DNA of 64,000 bases, from NCBI RefSeq assembly GCF_040448305.1, contig NZ_CP148752.1, positions 4,154,001 through 4,218,000 of the forward strand. Direction: 5' to 3'. The first letter of the stretch is position 1, and each line of letters opens with the position of its first letter. The translations under genes were made by a program, and so were the position numbers. Positions 52,748 through 60,200 of this stretch are shown one piece after another. The DNA is from Pseudomonas fluorescens. GTDB lineage: Bacteria > Pseudomonadota > Gammaproteobacteria > Pseudomonadales > Pseudomonadaceae. The notes beneath the pieces are model-generated. The model did not search any database and was not told the origin of the DNA. It worked only from the letters and a program-made list of their open reading frames with translations.

Positions 52748-53470
52748 ATGCGTGTATCGCTCAATGAAATCCAGGTGATCTGCCGCAAGGCCTTCGAAGG
52801 CATCGGCTTTGCACCCGGTGATTGCGACGACGCCGCCGAGATGATTACCAGGCTGCAACAGCAAGGCCTCGACGGTATCGGCGCATTGAAAAAAGCGTTG
52901 GACTTCCTTCACGATGAAGTCGATCGCCCCATCGAAACCTGCTACGAAGACGCCACGCAACTGACCCTCGATGCCCATGGTCAGAGCGTGTTGCGCTGCG
53001 CCGCCCAGGCAATCGAACTGGGGGTAGGCAAGGCCTTGCGCGGTGGCAGTGCGCTGATCCGCGTCCGCCATTGCCACAACCGCATCCTGCTGCTGGGCTA
53101 CCTGGCGCGCTGTGCCGGAGAGGGTCTGAATTTTTGTGTGTACTGGCGCGATGCCCGGCAGGAACTGGTGGCCACCTTCAGCGCCGGGACCACCGGCCCG
53201 GTCTTGCGGGTGTATGACCTGCCGCAACCGGCGCAGGGCGACGAGCAAAGCATCAACGTGCTGATTTCCAGACACTTCGCGCTACTGCCGCGCCTGAGTG
53301 CCGAAGACGCGACCCCGACGCTTGAATTCAGTCAGCCAGCACCTGCGGGCGGGCTGCAGGTCAATGATGAAGTCTGGGCCCAGTTGAAAAAACTGGGTGA
53401 GCGGGTGCTGGTGGAAAGCACCGAAGAATCCCGTCGCCATGGCGCCGGTGAAGGCAGCGACGCCCGGTAA
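52748..53470 (+). CDS. DUF3726 family protein
   Basis: 240 residues starting MRVSLNEIQVICRKAFEGIG, then GFAPGDCDDAAEMITRLQQQ and GSALIRVRHCHNRILLLGYL, as in DUF3726. No signal peptide or membrane segment. The gene begins one base after the end of the 579-residue protein gene, so they are co-translated. Function unknown in the family, to my knowledge; the neighbours suggest an enzyme or assembly factor of the pathway. Confidence 0.65.
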   Translation: MRVSLNEIQVICRKAFEGIGFAPGDCDDAAEMITRLQQQGLDGIGALKKALDFLHDEVDRPIETCYEDATQLTLDAHGQSVLRCAAQAIELGVGKALRGGSALIRVRHCHNRILLLGYLARCAGEGLNFCVYWRDARQELVATFSAGTTGPVLRVYDLPQPAQGDEQSINVLISRHFALLPRLSAEDATPTLEFSQPAPAGGLQVNDEVWAQLKKLGERVLVESTEESRRHGAGEGSDAR

Positions 53471-53499
53471 AACCCTCAAACCCGCATCAGGAATCATCA

Positions 53500-53874
53500 A
53501 TGAAACAGGCGATCAAGACCGACCTCTTTGCCTCGCGCGCGCCATTGGAATGGGCTGTTGTCGGCAACGGCACGCTGTACACCGCGCAAATCCCCATCGA
53601 CCGCCAGGGCCAGGTGGTGAGCGGCGGCATCGAAGCACAAACCCGGCAGACCCTGGACAACCTGCGCCATACCCTGCAAGCCGCCGGCAGCTCGCTGGAC
53701 GCGGTCACCCAGGTGCTGATCTACGTCACTGACCGCAGCTACCTGGCAACCGTGAATGCGGTCTACGCCGAGTACTTCCAGGCGCCCTACCCTAACCGCG
53801 CCGCCATGGTCGTGGCGGGCCTGGCCCGGGAAGAAATGCTGGTGGAGCTGGTGGTGTACGCCTGTATGGATTGA
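53500..53874 (+). CDS. RidA-family enamine/imine deaminase
   Basis: 124 residues, full length for RidA. The carboxylate-binding Arg100 in PYPNRAAMVVAGLAREEMLVE, and the opening LFASRAPLEWAVV and LYTAQIPIDRQG, fit the family. Members hydrolyse reactive enamines or imines formed by PLP enzymes or amine oxidases. It is 29 bases after DUF3726 and ends the operon. Pathway-bound RidA paralogues are often substrate specific. Confidence 0.85.
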   Translation: MKQAIKTDLFASRAPLEWAVVGNGTLYTAQIPIDRQGQVVSGGIEAQTRQTLDNLRHTLQAAGSSLDAVTQVLIYVTDRSYLATVNAVYAEYFQAPYPNRAAMVVAGLAREEMLVELVVYACMD

Positions 53875-53895
53875 TGGACCTCGATTCCGCTTTTC

Positions 53896-53995
53896 TGTAG
53901 GAGCGAGCCTGCTCGCGAAGGACTCAATTACAACGCGTTGAATCAGGAAGCACGCGTTATCGTTGACGTCCATCGCGAGCAGGCTCGCTCCTACA
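53896..53995. repeat. REP pair closing the operon
   Basis: A forward arm (TGTAGGAGCGAGCCTGCTCG) and an inverted arm ending CTCGCTCCTACA span 100 bp, with a core of unlike sequence. It lies 21 bases after the RidA stop. Confidence 0.85.
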
Positions 53996-54153
53996 GGGGG
54001 CAGCGTTGCCCACACGTTTCAATACCCTTCGTCGGACATTTGGCTCCGGCAGTAAACAGGTTCACGCCCGCCGTGAACCTTGTTCCAGGAAGCCAGTCAT
54101 ACCCCAGCGTTTTTCCTCTCCTTTCGTCGTCATCTCATCCGAGTTGTCCGTCC

Positions 54154-55014
54154 ATGCGCCAAACCGCCGTTGCCTTGCGCTTTTCTTCGCTGTGCCTGTT
54201 TTCCCTGCTCCCCGTTTTTGCAAGCCCCGCCCACGCCGATGGGCAACGGCAACTGGTAGACGCCATCAACGACTATCGCGCCCATCCGCAACGCTGCGAC
54301 CGGCGGCCGACGCAACGTTTATCACCCCTGACGCTCAAGTCGAACCTGGCCCTGCCCGTTGGCTATGGCGGTGGGTTGCGGGACCGGTTAAAGGCTTCCG
54401 GCTATCAGGCAACCATGGTGCGGTCCATCCGTGTGGTGGGTGCTCGGGATGCCGAAGAAGCCTTCGATATGTTCCAGGACGAGCACTGCGCCGCGCTGCT
54501 CGACAACCAATACGCCGACATCGGTGTCAGCCGCGCCGGGAGCGAGTGGCAAGTGGTGCTGGCACGGCCGGTGCTCGACGGGAAAACCGGCGATCCACGC
54601 AGCGCCGCACAGGCGTTGCTGGCGCAGGTCAACGCAGCCCGGGCCAAGCCGCGCCTGTGCGGTCGCCAGCGGTTCGCCGCCGCACGGCCGCTGTCCTGGA
54701 GTGCAGCCTTGGGCTCCGCAGCACAAAGCCACAGCAAGGATATGGCCTACGGCAACTATTTCGCCCACCAGGACCCCGACGGTGACATGCCCTCCGACCG
54801 CGCCAGGGCCGCCGGCTACCGTGGCCGGCAGATCGGTGAAAACATCGCCGCCGGGCAAGGTTCACCCAGCAAGGCCATGGCCGGTTGGCTCGCCAGCCCC
54901 GGGCACTGCGCCAACCTGATGAACCCGATGTTCACCCAGGTCGGCGCCGCTTACGCCGCCAACGCGCGCAGCGACAACGGTGTCTACTGGACGATGCTGT
55001 TTGGCGCGCCTTGA
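54154..55014 (+). CDS. Secreted protein with two CAP-like domains
   Basis: 286 residues. A signal peptide (MRQTAVALRFSSLCLFSLLP) precedes two similar halves. The C-terminal half (about residues 155-286) is a clear CAP/SCP domain: AALGSAAQSHSKDMAYGNYF, AHQDPDG, QIGENIAAGQ and WLASPGHCANLMNPMF. The N-terminal half repeats the pattern in degenerate form (LVDAINDYRAHPQRCD, then IGVSRAGSEWQVVLARP) but lacks the His/Glu motif. CAP proteins are secreted and bind sterols, lipids or other ligands. The ATG at 54154 opens the signal peptide; no strong ribosome site. Ends before the ncRNA terminator region. Confidence 0.82.
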   Translation: MRQTAVALRFSSLCLFSLLPVFASPAHADGQRQLVDAINDYRAHPQRCDRRPTQRLSPLTLKSNLALPVGYGGGLRDRLKASGYQATMVRSIRVVGARDAEEAFDMFQDEHCAALLDNQYADIGVSRAGSEWQVVLARPVLDGKTGDPRSAAQALLAQVNAARAKPRLCGRQRFAAARPLSWSAALGSAAQSHSKDMAYGNYFAHQDPDGDMPSDRARAAGYRGRQIGENIAAGQGSPSKAMAGWLASPGHCANLMNPMFTQVGAAYAANARSDNGVYWTMLFGAP

Positions 55015-55044
55015 GCCGCTGACCGGACTCACTTTGCGGGCATT

Positions 55045-55069
55045 AAAAAGCCCGCACTGAGCGGGCTTT
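55045..55069 (-). terminator. Rho-independent terminator, stronger on the minus strand
   Basis: AAGCCCGC and GCGGGCTT enclose a 5-base loop at 55048-55068. On the minus strand the second arm is followed by five T; on the plus strand by only three. It can also end the CAP-gene transcript. Confidence 0.75.
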
Positions 55070-55290
55070 GTGGGTGAATGTAACAAGTAGGTGGCCGGTG
55101 CTGGTCTCCGGCTTACAAGGTTTATCAGGCCTCCCACAAAAGAGTCGTGAAACTGTAATGGAACTCTTCTGCTTCACACGGCATAAGGGCTGGATCCCAG
55201 CGCGGGGATCTTTCTAACCGTGTACCCTTCGGAACGCGCCCCACGTCTCCTTGCTATCCTTTTGCGCATCAGTCTGCGTCTTCACCTACA
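55045..55290 (-). ncRNA. Candidate structured RNA, about 245 bases
   Basis: The 388-base gap between two plus-strand genes holds minus-strand signals. There is a -35 like TTGGCA at 55319-55324 and a -10 like TATCCT at 55297-55302 (16-base spacer), and a terminator with five T at 55045-55069. Between them are strong stems: GATCCC/GGGATC nested inside ACACGG/CCGTGT (about 55174-55222), AAGAGT/ACTCTT (about 55141-55170) and a GGATAGCAA/TTGCTATCC pair (55252-55260 with 55299-55307). The last overlaps the -10, so the 5' end is uncertain. It also contains a 31-codon frame (55174-55269, minus). It matches no RNA family I can identify; it does not read as 6S, tmRNA, RNase P or 4.5S RNA. Confidence 0.5.
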
Positions 55291-55402
55291 GTTTTGAGGA
55301 TAGCAAAACAGGAGCGATTGCCAACCGGGCTTTTAGACCGATTTCGACCAGCAGAAAACATGGCAGGACGGAAAAATACTATTGATCCAGGGATGACTTT
55401 AC

Positions 55403-55804
55403 ATGGATGAGTTTCACCAAGGCGGTTGCCTCTGCGGCGCCGTCAAATATCGCTTGTCGACCGAGCTGAAAGCCGTCACCCATTGCCATTGCAGTCAATG
55501 CCGAAAGGGCCATGGGGCTGCGTTTGCAACCTATGCCAGCGCCCCTGCCCTGGCGCTGACCATCATGACCGGCGCAAACTCGCTGCAGGCCTTTGAATCG
55601 TCCAGGGGTGTCACACGGCAGTTCTGTTCCCGCTGCGGATCTTCGATGTTCTGGACTGACTCGACAGGACCGTTTTCCGAGTGGATTTCGATTGCCCTCG
55701 GCACGCTGGATACGCCGCTACGAACACGCAAGCAAAAACATGTTTGCGTCAGCTCGAAAGCGGATTGGTACGACATCAACGATCAGCATCCACAAACGGA
55801 CTGA
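55403..55804 (+). CDS. GFA-family (glutathione-dependent formaldehyde-activating-like) protein
   Basis: 133 residues of the Mss4-like zinc-binding fold. Zinc ligands are the Cys in GGCLCGAVKYRL, HCHCSQCRKGHG and CSRCGSSM. GFA-type enzymes and relatives bind zinc and may help formaldehyde-glutathione adducts form; most bacterial members have no proven substrate. Single gene between the RNA region and a REPIN. There is no strong ribosome site before the ATG. Confidence 0.85.
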   Translation: MDEFHQGGCLCGAVKYRLSTELKAVTHCHCSQCRKGHGAAFATYASAPALALTIMTGANSLQAFESSRGVTRQFCSRCGSSMFWTDSTGPFSEWISIALGTLDTPLRTRKQKHVCVSSKADWYDINDQHPQTD

Positions 55805-55861
55805 GTGGTGTGAGTGAGCCCCACAGGGTGGGCTGAATTTTTGTGGTCACTGAAGATCCAT

Positions 55862-55951
55862 TGTGGGAGCGAGCCTGCTCGCGATAGCGTCAAATCAGTC
55901 AACATTGATGTTGCCTGACACTCTGCAATCGCGAGCAGGCTCGCTCCCACA
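55862..55951. repeat. 90-bp REPIN
   Basis: Forward arm TGTGGGAGCGAGCCTGCTCG and inverted arm ending CTCGCTCCCACA with the core CAACATTGATGTTG, closest to the consensus core of all copies here. It lies between two convergent genes. Confidence 0.9.
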
Positions 55952-55983
55952 ATGGTTGTACCCGGTGACCTTGCTGGAGAGCC

Positions 55984-56616
55984 TCACGAAGGCCTACGCA
56001 CTACCCTCACCTTGCCGCTATCGCCGCCACCGCAGAACAACCGCTCGCCACCATCGGACTCCAGCCCCGACACGCCCACGCCTTCGGGCATTGTCAGGCT
56101 CTGCAGCACTTCGCCCGATTGCGGATCGATCCGGCGCAGCTCGCTTTCATCGCCTTCCCACGTGCCGTGCCACAGCGCACCGTCCACCCAGGTCACGCCG
56201 GTGACGAAACGGTTGGATTCGATGGTGCGCAGGATCTTGCCGGTCTCGGGGTCGATCTGGTGGATCTTGCGTTCGCGGTACTGGCCCACCCACAGCGTCC
56301 CTTCAGCCCAGGTCAGACCCGAATCGGTGCCTGCGCCGGGGGCAGGAATCGTCGAGAGGATGCGGCCGGTGCGGAGGTCGATCTTGTGGATACGGTCTTC
56401 GGCGATCTGGAACAAGTGCTCCCCGTCAAACGCGGTGCCGGCATGGGCAGCGACATCGATCGAACCCAGCACCTTGCCGCTTTCCGGGTCCAGGGCGTTG
56501 ATTTTGCTGTTGCTGGCGAACCAGACCTTTTCGCCGTCCCAGGTGACGCCGCACACATGATCGACATCGGCAAACGGGCCATATTCACGAATGATTTCAG
56601 CAGTTGCGTGTTTCAT
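55984..56616 (-). CDS. Beta-propeller protein, glutamine-cyclotransferase-like
   Basis: 210 residues without signal peptide. It consists of repeated blades of about 40 residues of the form WDGEKVWFASNSKINALDPE, LIGS..., QIAEDRIHKIDLRTGRIL, LTWAEGTLWVGQYRERKIHQ, VTWVDGALWHGTWEGD, matching the glutamine cyclotransferase/PQQ-like propeller group. It could bind a ligand or be a simple enzyme; catalytic residues cannot be named. GAGGA about nine bases upstream supports the ATG at 56616. It is on the same strand as, and 36 bases after, the regulator gene. Confidence 0.7.
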   Translation of the reverse strand: MKHATAEIIREYGPFADVDHVCGVTWDGEKVWFASNSKINALDPESGKVLGSIDVAAHAGTAFDGEHLFQIAEDRIHKIDLRTGRILSTIPAPGAGTDSGLTWAEGTLWVGQYRERKIHQIDPETGKILRTIESNRFVTGVTWVDGALWHGTWEGDESELRRIDPQSGEVLQSLTMPEGVGVSGLESDGGERLFCGGGDSGKVRVVRRPS

Positions 56617-56652
56617 CCTGGCATTCCTCATTGGGGGTTGGTGGCGTTCATC

Positions 56653-57873
56653 CTAGCCACCGGGCAGCGGCGCGGGGAGTAACAAGGTCGTCGCGAATCC
56701 CGGCACCGGCGGCGTCATCCAGCGCCGTGCGCGACCACGGCCAAACCACTGCACCTTGCCCTGCTCCGCCAGTGTATCGAGCGCCCGTTGCACCGTGCGC
56801 TGGCTGGTGCCCAGCGCCAGTGCCAGGGCGGAACTCGACCACGACTCGCCATCGGCGAGGCAGGCCAAAACCCCGGCAAATTTTTCCTCGACCGGTCGCG
56901 CCAGTGTCACCACCTCCGTACACACCGGCGATTGCAGGACATAACCGCGGGCTGTCGCGATGACGTCGGCCAACGGCTTGAGTGCCTTACGCAGCCTGCC
57001 GATTTCCACACGAAGCCGGGCGCGATGGGATTCATCCGAGAGCTTCAGACGAAACGCCCGGACGATCAGCGTTTCCCGCGCAACGTCGGCGGGCCACGCC
57101 TCGGCCAACGCACGGGCGAGCACGAACAGGATCGGCCGCGTCGCGAGCGGCACCGACATGCCACAGCCGTGCACAACGTACCGGCAGGCATCCACCACCA
57201 GTGACGTTGAACAGAACAACGCTTCAACGTCATCGAGCAACAGAGGCCGTATTTCACCCTGGGCAATCAGGCGTGCGGCGGGGGCATCCAGCAGATACGC
57301 AGCGTGTTGGACCTCAGCGATCAGCGCGGCAATTCCGGCTTGACTGGCAGCCTGCCCGGCCCTGTTCAACGCCTCCCGCGCTGCATGCGATTGCAGGCGG
57401 CGAATGGAGATCCCCGCCAGCACCAGTTCATGGGTTGCCCGCAAGGCTGGCGGCAACGGGTCGGGGTCGAGTTCGGCCAATAACTGCTGCGCCTCATCGA
57501 GCTGACCAATCAGCAGCAAACGACGGATTTGCAGATAACGCGCATGGGCGGCATTGACCCGGTCACCGTGGTGTTCAAGGGTGACCCGCGCCGTTTCGAG
57601 CGCCTTGACCGGCCACCCGAGCTCCCGCGACGCCAGGGCGATTTCGGCCTCGGCCACCACACAGCGCGCCCGGGCCAGCACTTCCCTGGGCGCAAAAGCC
57701 CGTTGCGCGCGCTTGACCAGCGCCCTGGCCCGCACCAGTTCGCCCAGTTGCGCCATGGCGATACCGCGCAGGGCCAGCGCTGGCGCATCGTCGCGCAAGG
57801 CCACGCGGTCCAGTGCGCCCAGCGGATTGCCCGCCGCCAGCGCCTGTGCGGCTGCCGTGATCATCGAGTCCAT
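56653..57873 (-). CDS. Transcriptional regulator with TPR-like part and two DNA-binding regions
   Basis: 406 residues. The N-terminal 220 residues are helical repeats (ALAAGNPLGALDRVALRDDA, ARALVKRAQRAFAPREVLAR, AARLIAQGEIRPLL) of TPR type. A central winged helix resembles the C-terminal effector domain of OmpR/AfsR-type regulators (RPILFVLARALAEAWP, then RLRVEIGRLRKALKPLADVI and ATARGYVL). The last 60 residues hold another helix-turn-helix (SSALALALGTSQRTVQRALD, TLAEQGKVQWFGRGRARRW). Divergent from DUF899 by 85 bases. The Met at 57873 is chosen; a GTG at 57912 is possible. It likely regulates the flanking genes. Confidence 0.72.
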   Translation of the reverse strand: MDSMITAAAQALAAGNPLGALDRVALRDDAPALALRGIAMAQLGELVRARALVKRAQRAFAPREVLARARCVVAEAEIALASRELGWPVKALETARVTLEHHGDRVNAAHARYLQIRRLLLIGQLDEAQQLLAELDPDPLPPALRATHELVLAGISIRRLQSHAAREALNRAGQAASQAGIAALIAEVQHAAYLLDAPAARLIAQGEIRPLLLDDVEALFCSTSLVVDACRYVVHGCGMSVPLATRPILFVLARALAEAWPADVARETLIVRAFRLKLSDESHRARLRVEIGRLRKALKPLADVIATARGYVLQSPVCTEVVTLARPVEEKFAGVLACLADGESWSSSALALALGTSQRTVQRALDTLAEQGKVQWFGRGRARRWMTPPVPGFATTLLLPAPLPGG

Positions 57874-57957
57874 GGAAATCCCGCCACGCTTGTCACTCCC
57901 ATCATTTGACACTCGGGTTTAGTCTAAATCACCACCTTTCACCAGGAGCGCAGAACG

Positions 57958-58716
57958 ATGAACACTCACAAAACCGCGTCCCGGGAGCAATGGCTGGCGG
58001 CACGCCTGCAACTGCTCGAAGCGGAAAAGGCCCTGACCCGACGCAGTGATGAAGTGGCCAGGCAACGCCAGGCATTGCCTTGGGTTCGCCTCGACAAGAC
58101 GTACCGCTTCGATACCGACAACGGCAGCGCCACCCTGGCCGAACTCTTTCAAGGGCGCTCGCAACTGCTGGTCTACCACTTCATGTTCGGCCCCGACTAC
58201 ACCGCCGGCTGCCCGTCCTGCTCTGCCATCGCCGATGGCTTCGACCCCGTCGTCGTCCACCTGGCGAACCACGACGTGACCCTGATGGCGATATCCCGCG
58301 CGCCATTGGCGAAACTGCAGGCCTACAAGCGCCGAATGGGCTGGACCTTCCCCTGGGCCTCGGCCGCCGACAGCGACTTCACTGCCGACTTCAATGTCTA
58401 CTTCACCGAAGCCCAGCAGCGTGAAGGGCTGGTCGAATACAACTACCAGCGCGGCGGTCATGCCATGGACGCCAGTGAAATACCGGAACCGGTGAAACAG
58501 TTCGCCGCGACCTGTGGCACCGATGCGCCGACCTACACCCGCGACCGGCCGGGGTTGAGTACGTTTGTGCTGGAAGACGGCGAGATCTATCACACCTATT
58601 CCACCTACGCGCGGGGCCTGGACGGGTTGTGGAACATGTACCAATGGCTTGACCGCGCGCCCAAGGGGCGTAATGAAACGGGGCCCTGGTGGCGCCGGCA
58701 TGATGAGTACCAGTGA
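57958..58716 (+). CDS. DUF899 family thioredoxin-like protein
   Basis: 252 residues. A thioredoxin-like fold with YHFMFGPDYTAGCPSCSAIA, a CxxC pair at about residues 82-85, and ISRAPLAKLQAYKRRMGWTF and YNYQRGGHAMDASE, as in DUF899. Members may be peroxiredoxin-like or regulatory. AGGAG lies nine bases before the ATG. It is divergent from the regulator gene, a usual layout for control of one by the other. Confidence 0.85.
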   Translation: MNTHKTASREQWLAARLQLLEAEKALTRRSDEVARQRQALPWVRLDKTYRFDTDNGSATLAELFQGRSQLLVYHFMFGPDYTAGCPSCSAIADGFDPVVVHLANHDVTLMAISRAPLAKLQAYKRRMGWTFPWASAADSDFTADFNVYFTEAQQREGLVEYNYQRGGHAMDASEIPEPVKQFAATCGTDAPTYTRDRPGLSTFVLEDGEIYHTYSTYARGLDGLWNMYQWLDRAPKGRNETGPWWRRHDEYQ

Positions 58717-58888
58717 GCGCGGAGGCGGTGTGGCTAGGTTCCGGATCGCGGGTAAGCCACGCCAACGACGTCACTGGCTGCCGCCACCCGCCAAACACCG
58801 CTTGAACACTGGAGGAATGAAGGAGGGTCGACACTCCATGGGTACGGAGCTGGCACGCCAGGCAATCAGAGTGATCTGCGGTGTGTAA

Positions 58889-58972
58889 TCACGCCGGCGG
58901 AATCGTCGCCAGCATACCGATCAGGATGGTCAACAGCAGAAAACCGCCGAGAAAAATCGTCATCTTGGCCAT
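58889..58972 (-). CDS. 27-residue small membrane peptide
   Basis: Minus-strand ATG to TGA encodes 27 residues: MAKMTIFLGGFLLLTILIGM and LATIPPA, a single hydrophobic segment between a Lys and a Pro-Pro end. GGGAGG lies five to six bases before the ATG, a strong ribosome site. Similar tiny membrane peptides occur widely in Pseudomonas; function unknown. It lies between DUF899 and the sterol-desaturase gene, and its promoter must be upstream in the 58973-59067 gap. Confidence 0.6.
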   Translation of the reverse strand: MAKMTIFLGGFLLLTILIGMLATIPPA

Positions 58973-59067
58973 GGGGCCTCCCACACTATGAATTGGCGGT
59001 ACAGGGGGCGGCGTGTGCTGCCCGAGCGTCGTACCGAAGACTTATTGTGGGCTGGCGGCTGTATCCG

Positions 59068-60123
59068 TTACAGAGGCAGATTGCGCTGAAAAATACGGAT
59101 CAGATCCGCTTTCAGGCTGTGCTTTCGGGGTTTTCCAGGAAAGAGTTTGCGGGCGATATCCATGAAAGGCGTGACGATCAACCCCCGTAGCGTCAGGTAA
59201 CGCTCGTGATCGTTCTCACCAGTGCCAAACTGGATGGACTCGGGTGTGGACCGGGTGACGTAGAGCGTGCCGAACATCCAGTCCCACAGTGACAGGTTGA
59301 TGCCGAAGTTCTTGTTGAAGTGTCGCGGCGCATCGCTGTGATGAATCTGGTGTTGCGCCGGGCTGCTCAGCACCCGCTCCAGCACCGGCCCGAAGGAAAA
59401 CCAGACATGGCTGTGACGCAGGTTGGCCGCCAGGGCATTGAAGATGAACACCATGTAGGTCACGCCAAACAAGGTGTAGCGGCTGATCTCACCGCCACAG
59501 ACGTACCAGAAGACACCGGCAAACGCGCCGACGCAGATGATGTCCGTGAGCTTCTCGACCACTTCTTCCAGAAAGTGCACACGGCTGGCCGTCGCCGGCA
59601 CCAGCACGGGCGCCGAATGATGGACTTTGTGAAAGGCCCACAGATACCGCGAATGAAAAGCGCGATGGCCCCAGTAATGGCTGAAGTCCTTGACCAGAAA
59701 TACGCCCAGCCCATAGAACAGGGTCAGCGCCAGGTGCTCCTCCACTTGCGTACGCGCGCCCCACAGTTGGGTGAAGAACGCGATGTAGTCCGCTGAACGC
59801 AAGACGTACGGATCGACCAGCCCGACGATGGGCAGCACCAGGGCAACCTTGAGGATGGCGAGTACGAAGTAGTAGCGGTAGTCGAGCAGCGCCGAGCGAT
59901 GCAGGTACACCCGGCGGCCGCCGATGAACTGCCCGAATGAGCGCGCGTCGGTCAGGCCCCGGGATTTTCGGTAGCGGAACAGGCAGTAGGCGACGCCGTA
60001 AGACATGCAGAGAAAGGCTAGACCGAGTCTGCCGTTGAAGTCGAAAATGCCCAGGAACTGCCGGGTGACCGGCTCGATCACCCATTGGGATAAATAAAGA
60101 TGGATTGCGGCGAGAACATCCAT
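59068..60123 (-). CDS. Sterol-desaturase/fatty-acid-hydroxylase family enzyme
   Basis: 351 residues with about five membrane segments. The di-iron His motifs of the superfamily are present: HYWGHRAFH, HKVHHSAP and HQIHHSDAPRHFN. Members hydroxylate or desaturate lipid substrates in the inner membrane with oxygen; the substrate here (for example fatty acid, carotenoid or sterol-like) is not known. The ATG at 60123 lacks a strong ribosome site. It is followed on the same strand by nothing close; it is preceded by the VIT-like gene. Confidence 0.82.
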   Translation of the reverse strand: MDVLAAIHLYLSQWVIEPVTRQFLGIFDFNGRLGLAFLCMSYGVAYCLFRYRKSRGLTDARSFGQFIGGRRVYLHRSALLDYRYYFVLAILKVALVLPIVGLVDPYVLRSADYIAFFTQLWGARTQVEEHLALTLFYGLGVFLVKDFSHYWGHRAFHSRYLWAFHKVHHSAPVLVPATASRVHFLEEVVEKLTDIICVGAFAGVFWYVCGGEISRYTLFGVTYMVFIFNALAANLRHSHVWFSFGPVLERVLSSPAQHQIHHSDAPRHFNKNFGINLSLWDWMFGTLYVTRSTPESIQFGTGENDHERYLTLRGLIVTPFMDIARKLFPGKPRKHSLKADLIRIFQRNLPL

Positions 60124-60200
60124 ACCGGGCTGCCCGACGTAAATGGAAGGGCAATAGTAAATGAGAATGAGTCTTTAGTGTGTTGAATTATGACCGGTTG

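Noticed and set aside
55085..55130. Resemblance of the minus-strand AAGCCGGAGACCAGCACCGGC to the end of a cobalamin riboswitch
   Set aside because: The other conserved boxes (GGTG near the start, CCCGCNACTGT) are not in the right order, and no gene follows on that strand.
6901..55951. Possible CRISPR array from repeated TGTGGGAGCGAG elements
   Set aside because: Copies are paired inverted repeats dispersed at gene ends, not regularly spaced direct repeats with spacers, and no cas gene is present.
58817..58888. 23-codon plus-strand frame MKEGRHSMGTELARQAIRVI
   Set aside because: It has GGAGGA before it but runs directly against the 27-residue membrane peptide gene, and its content is not distinctive. 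Too little to call.
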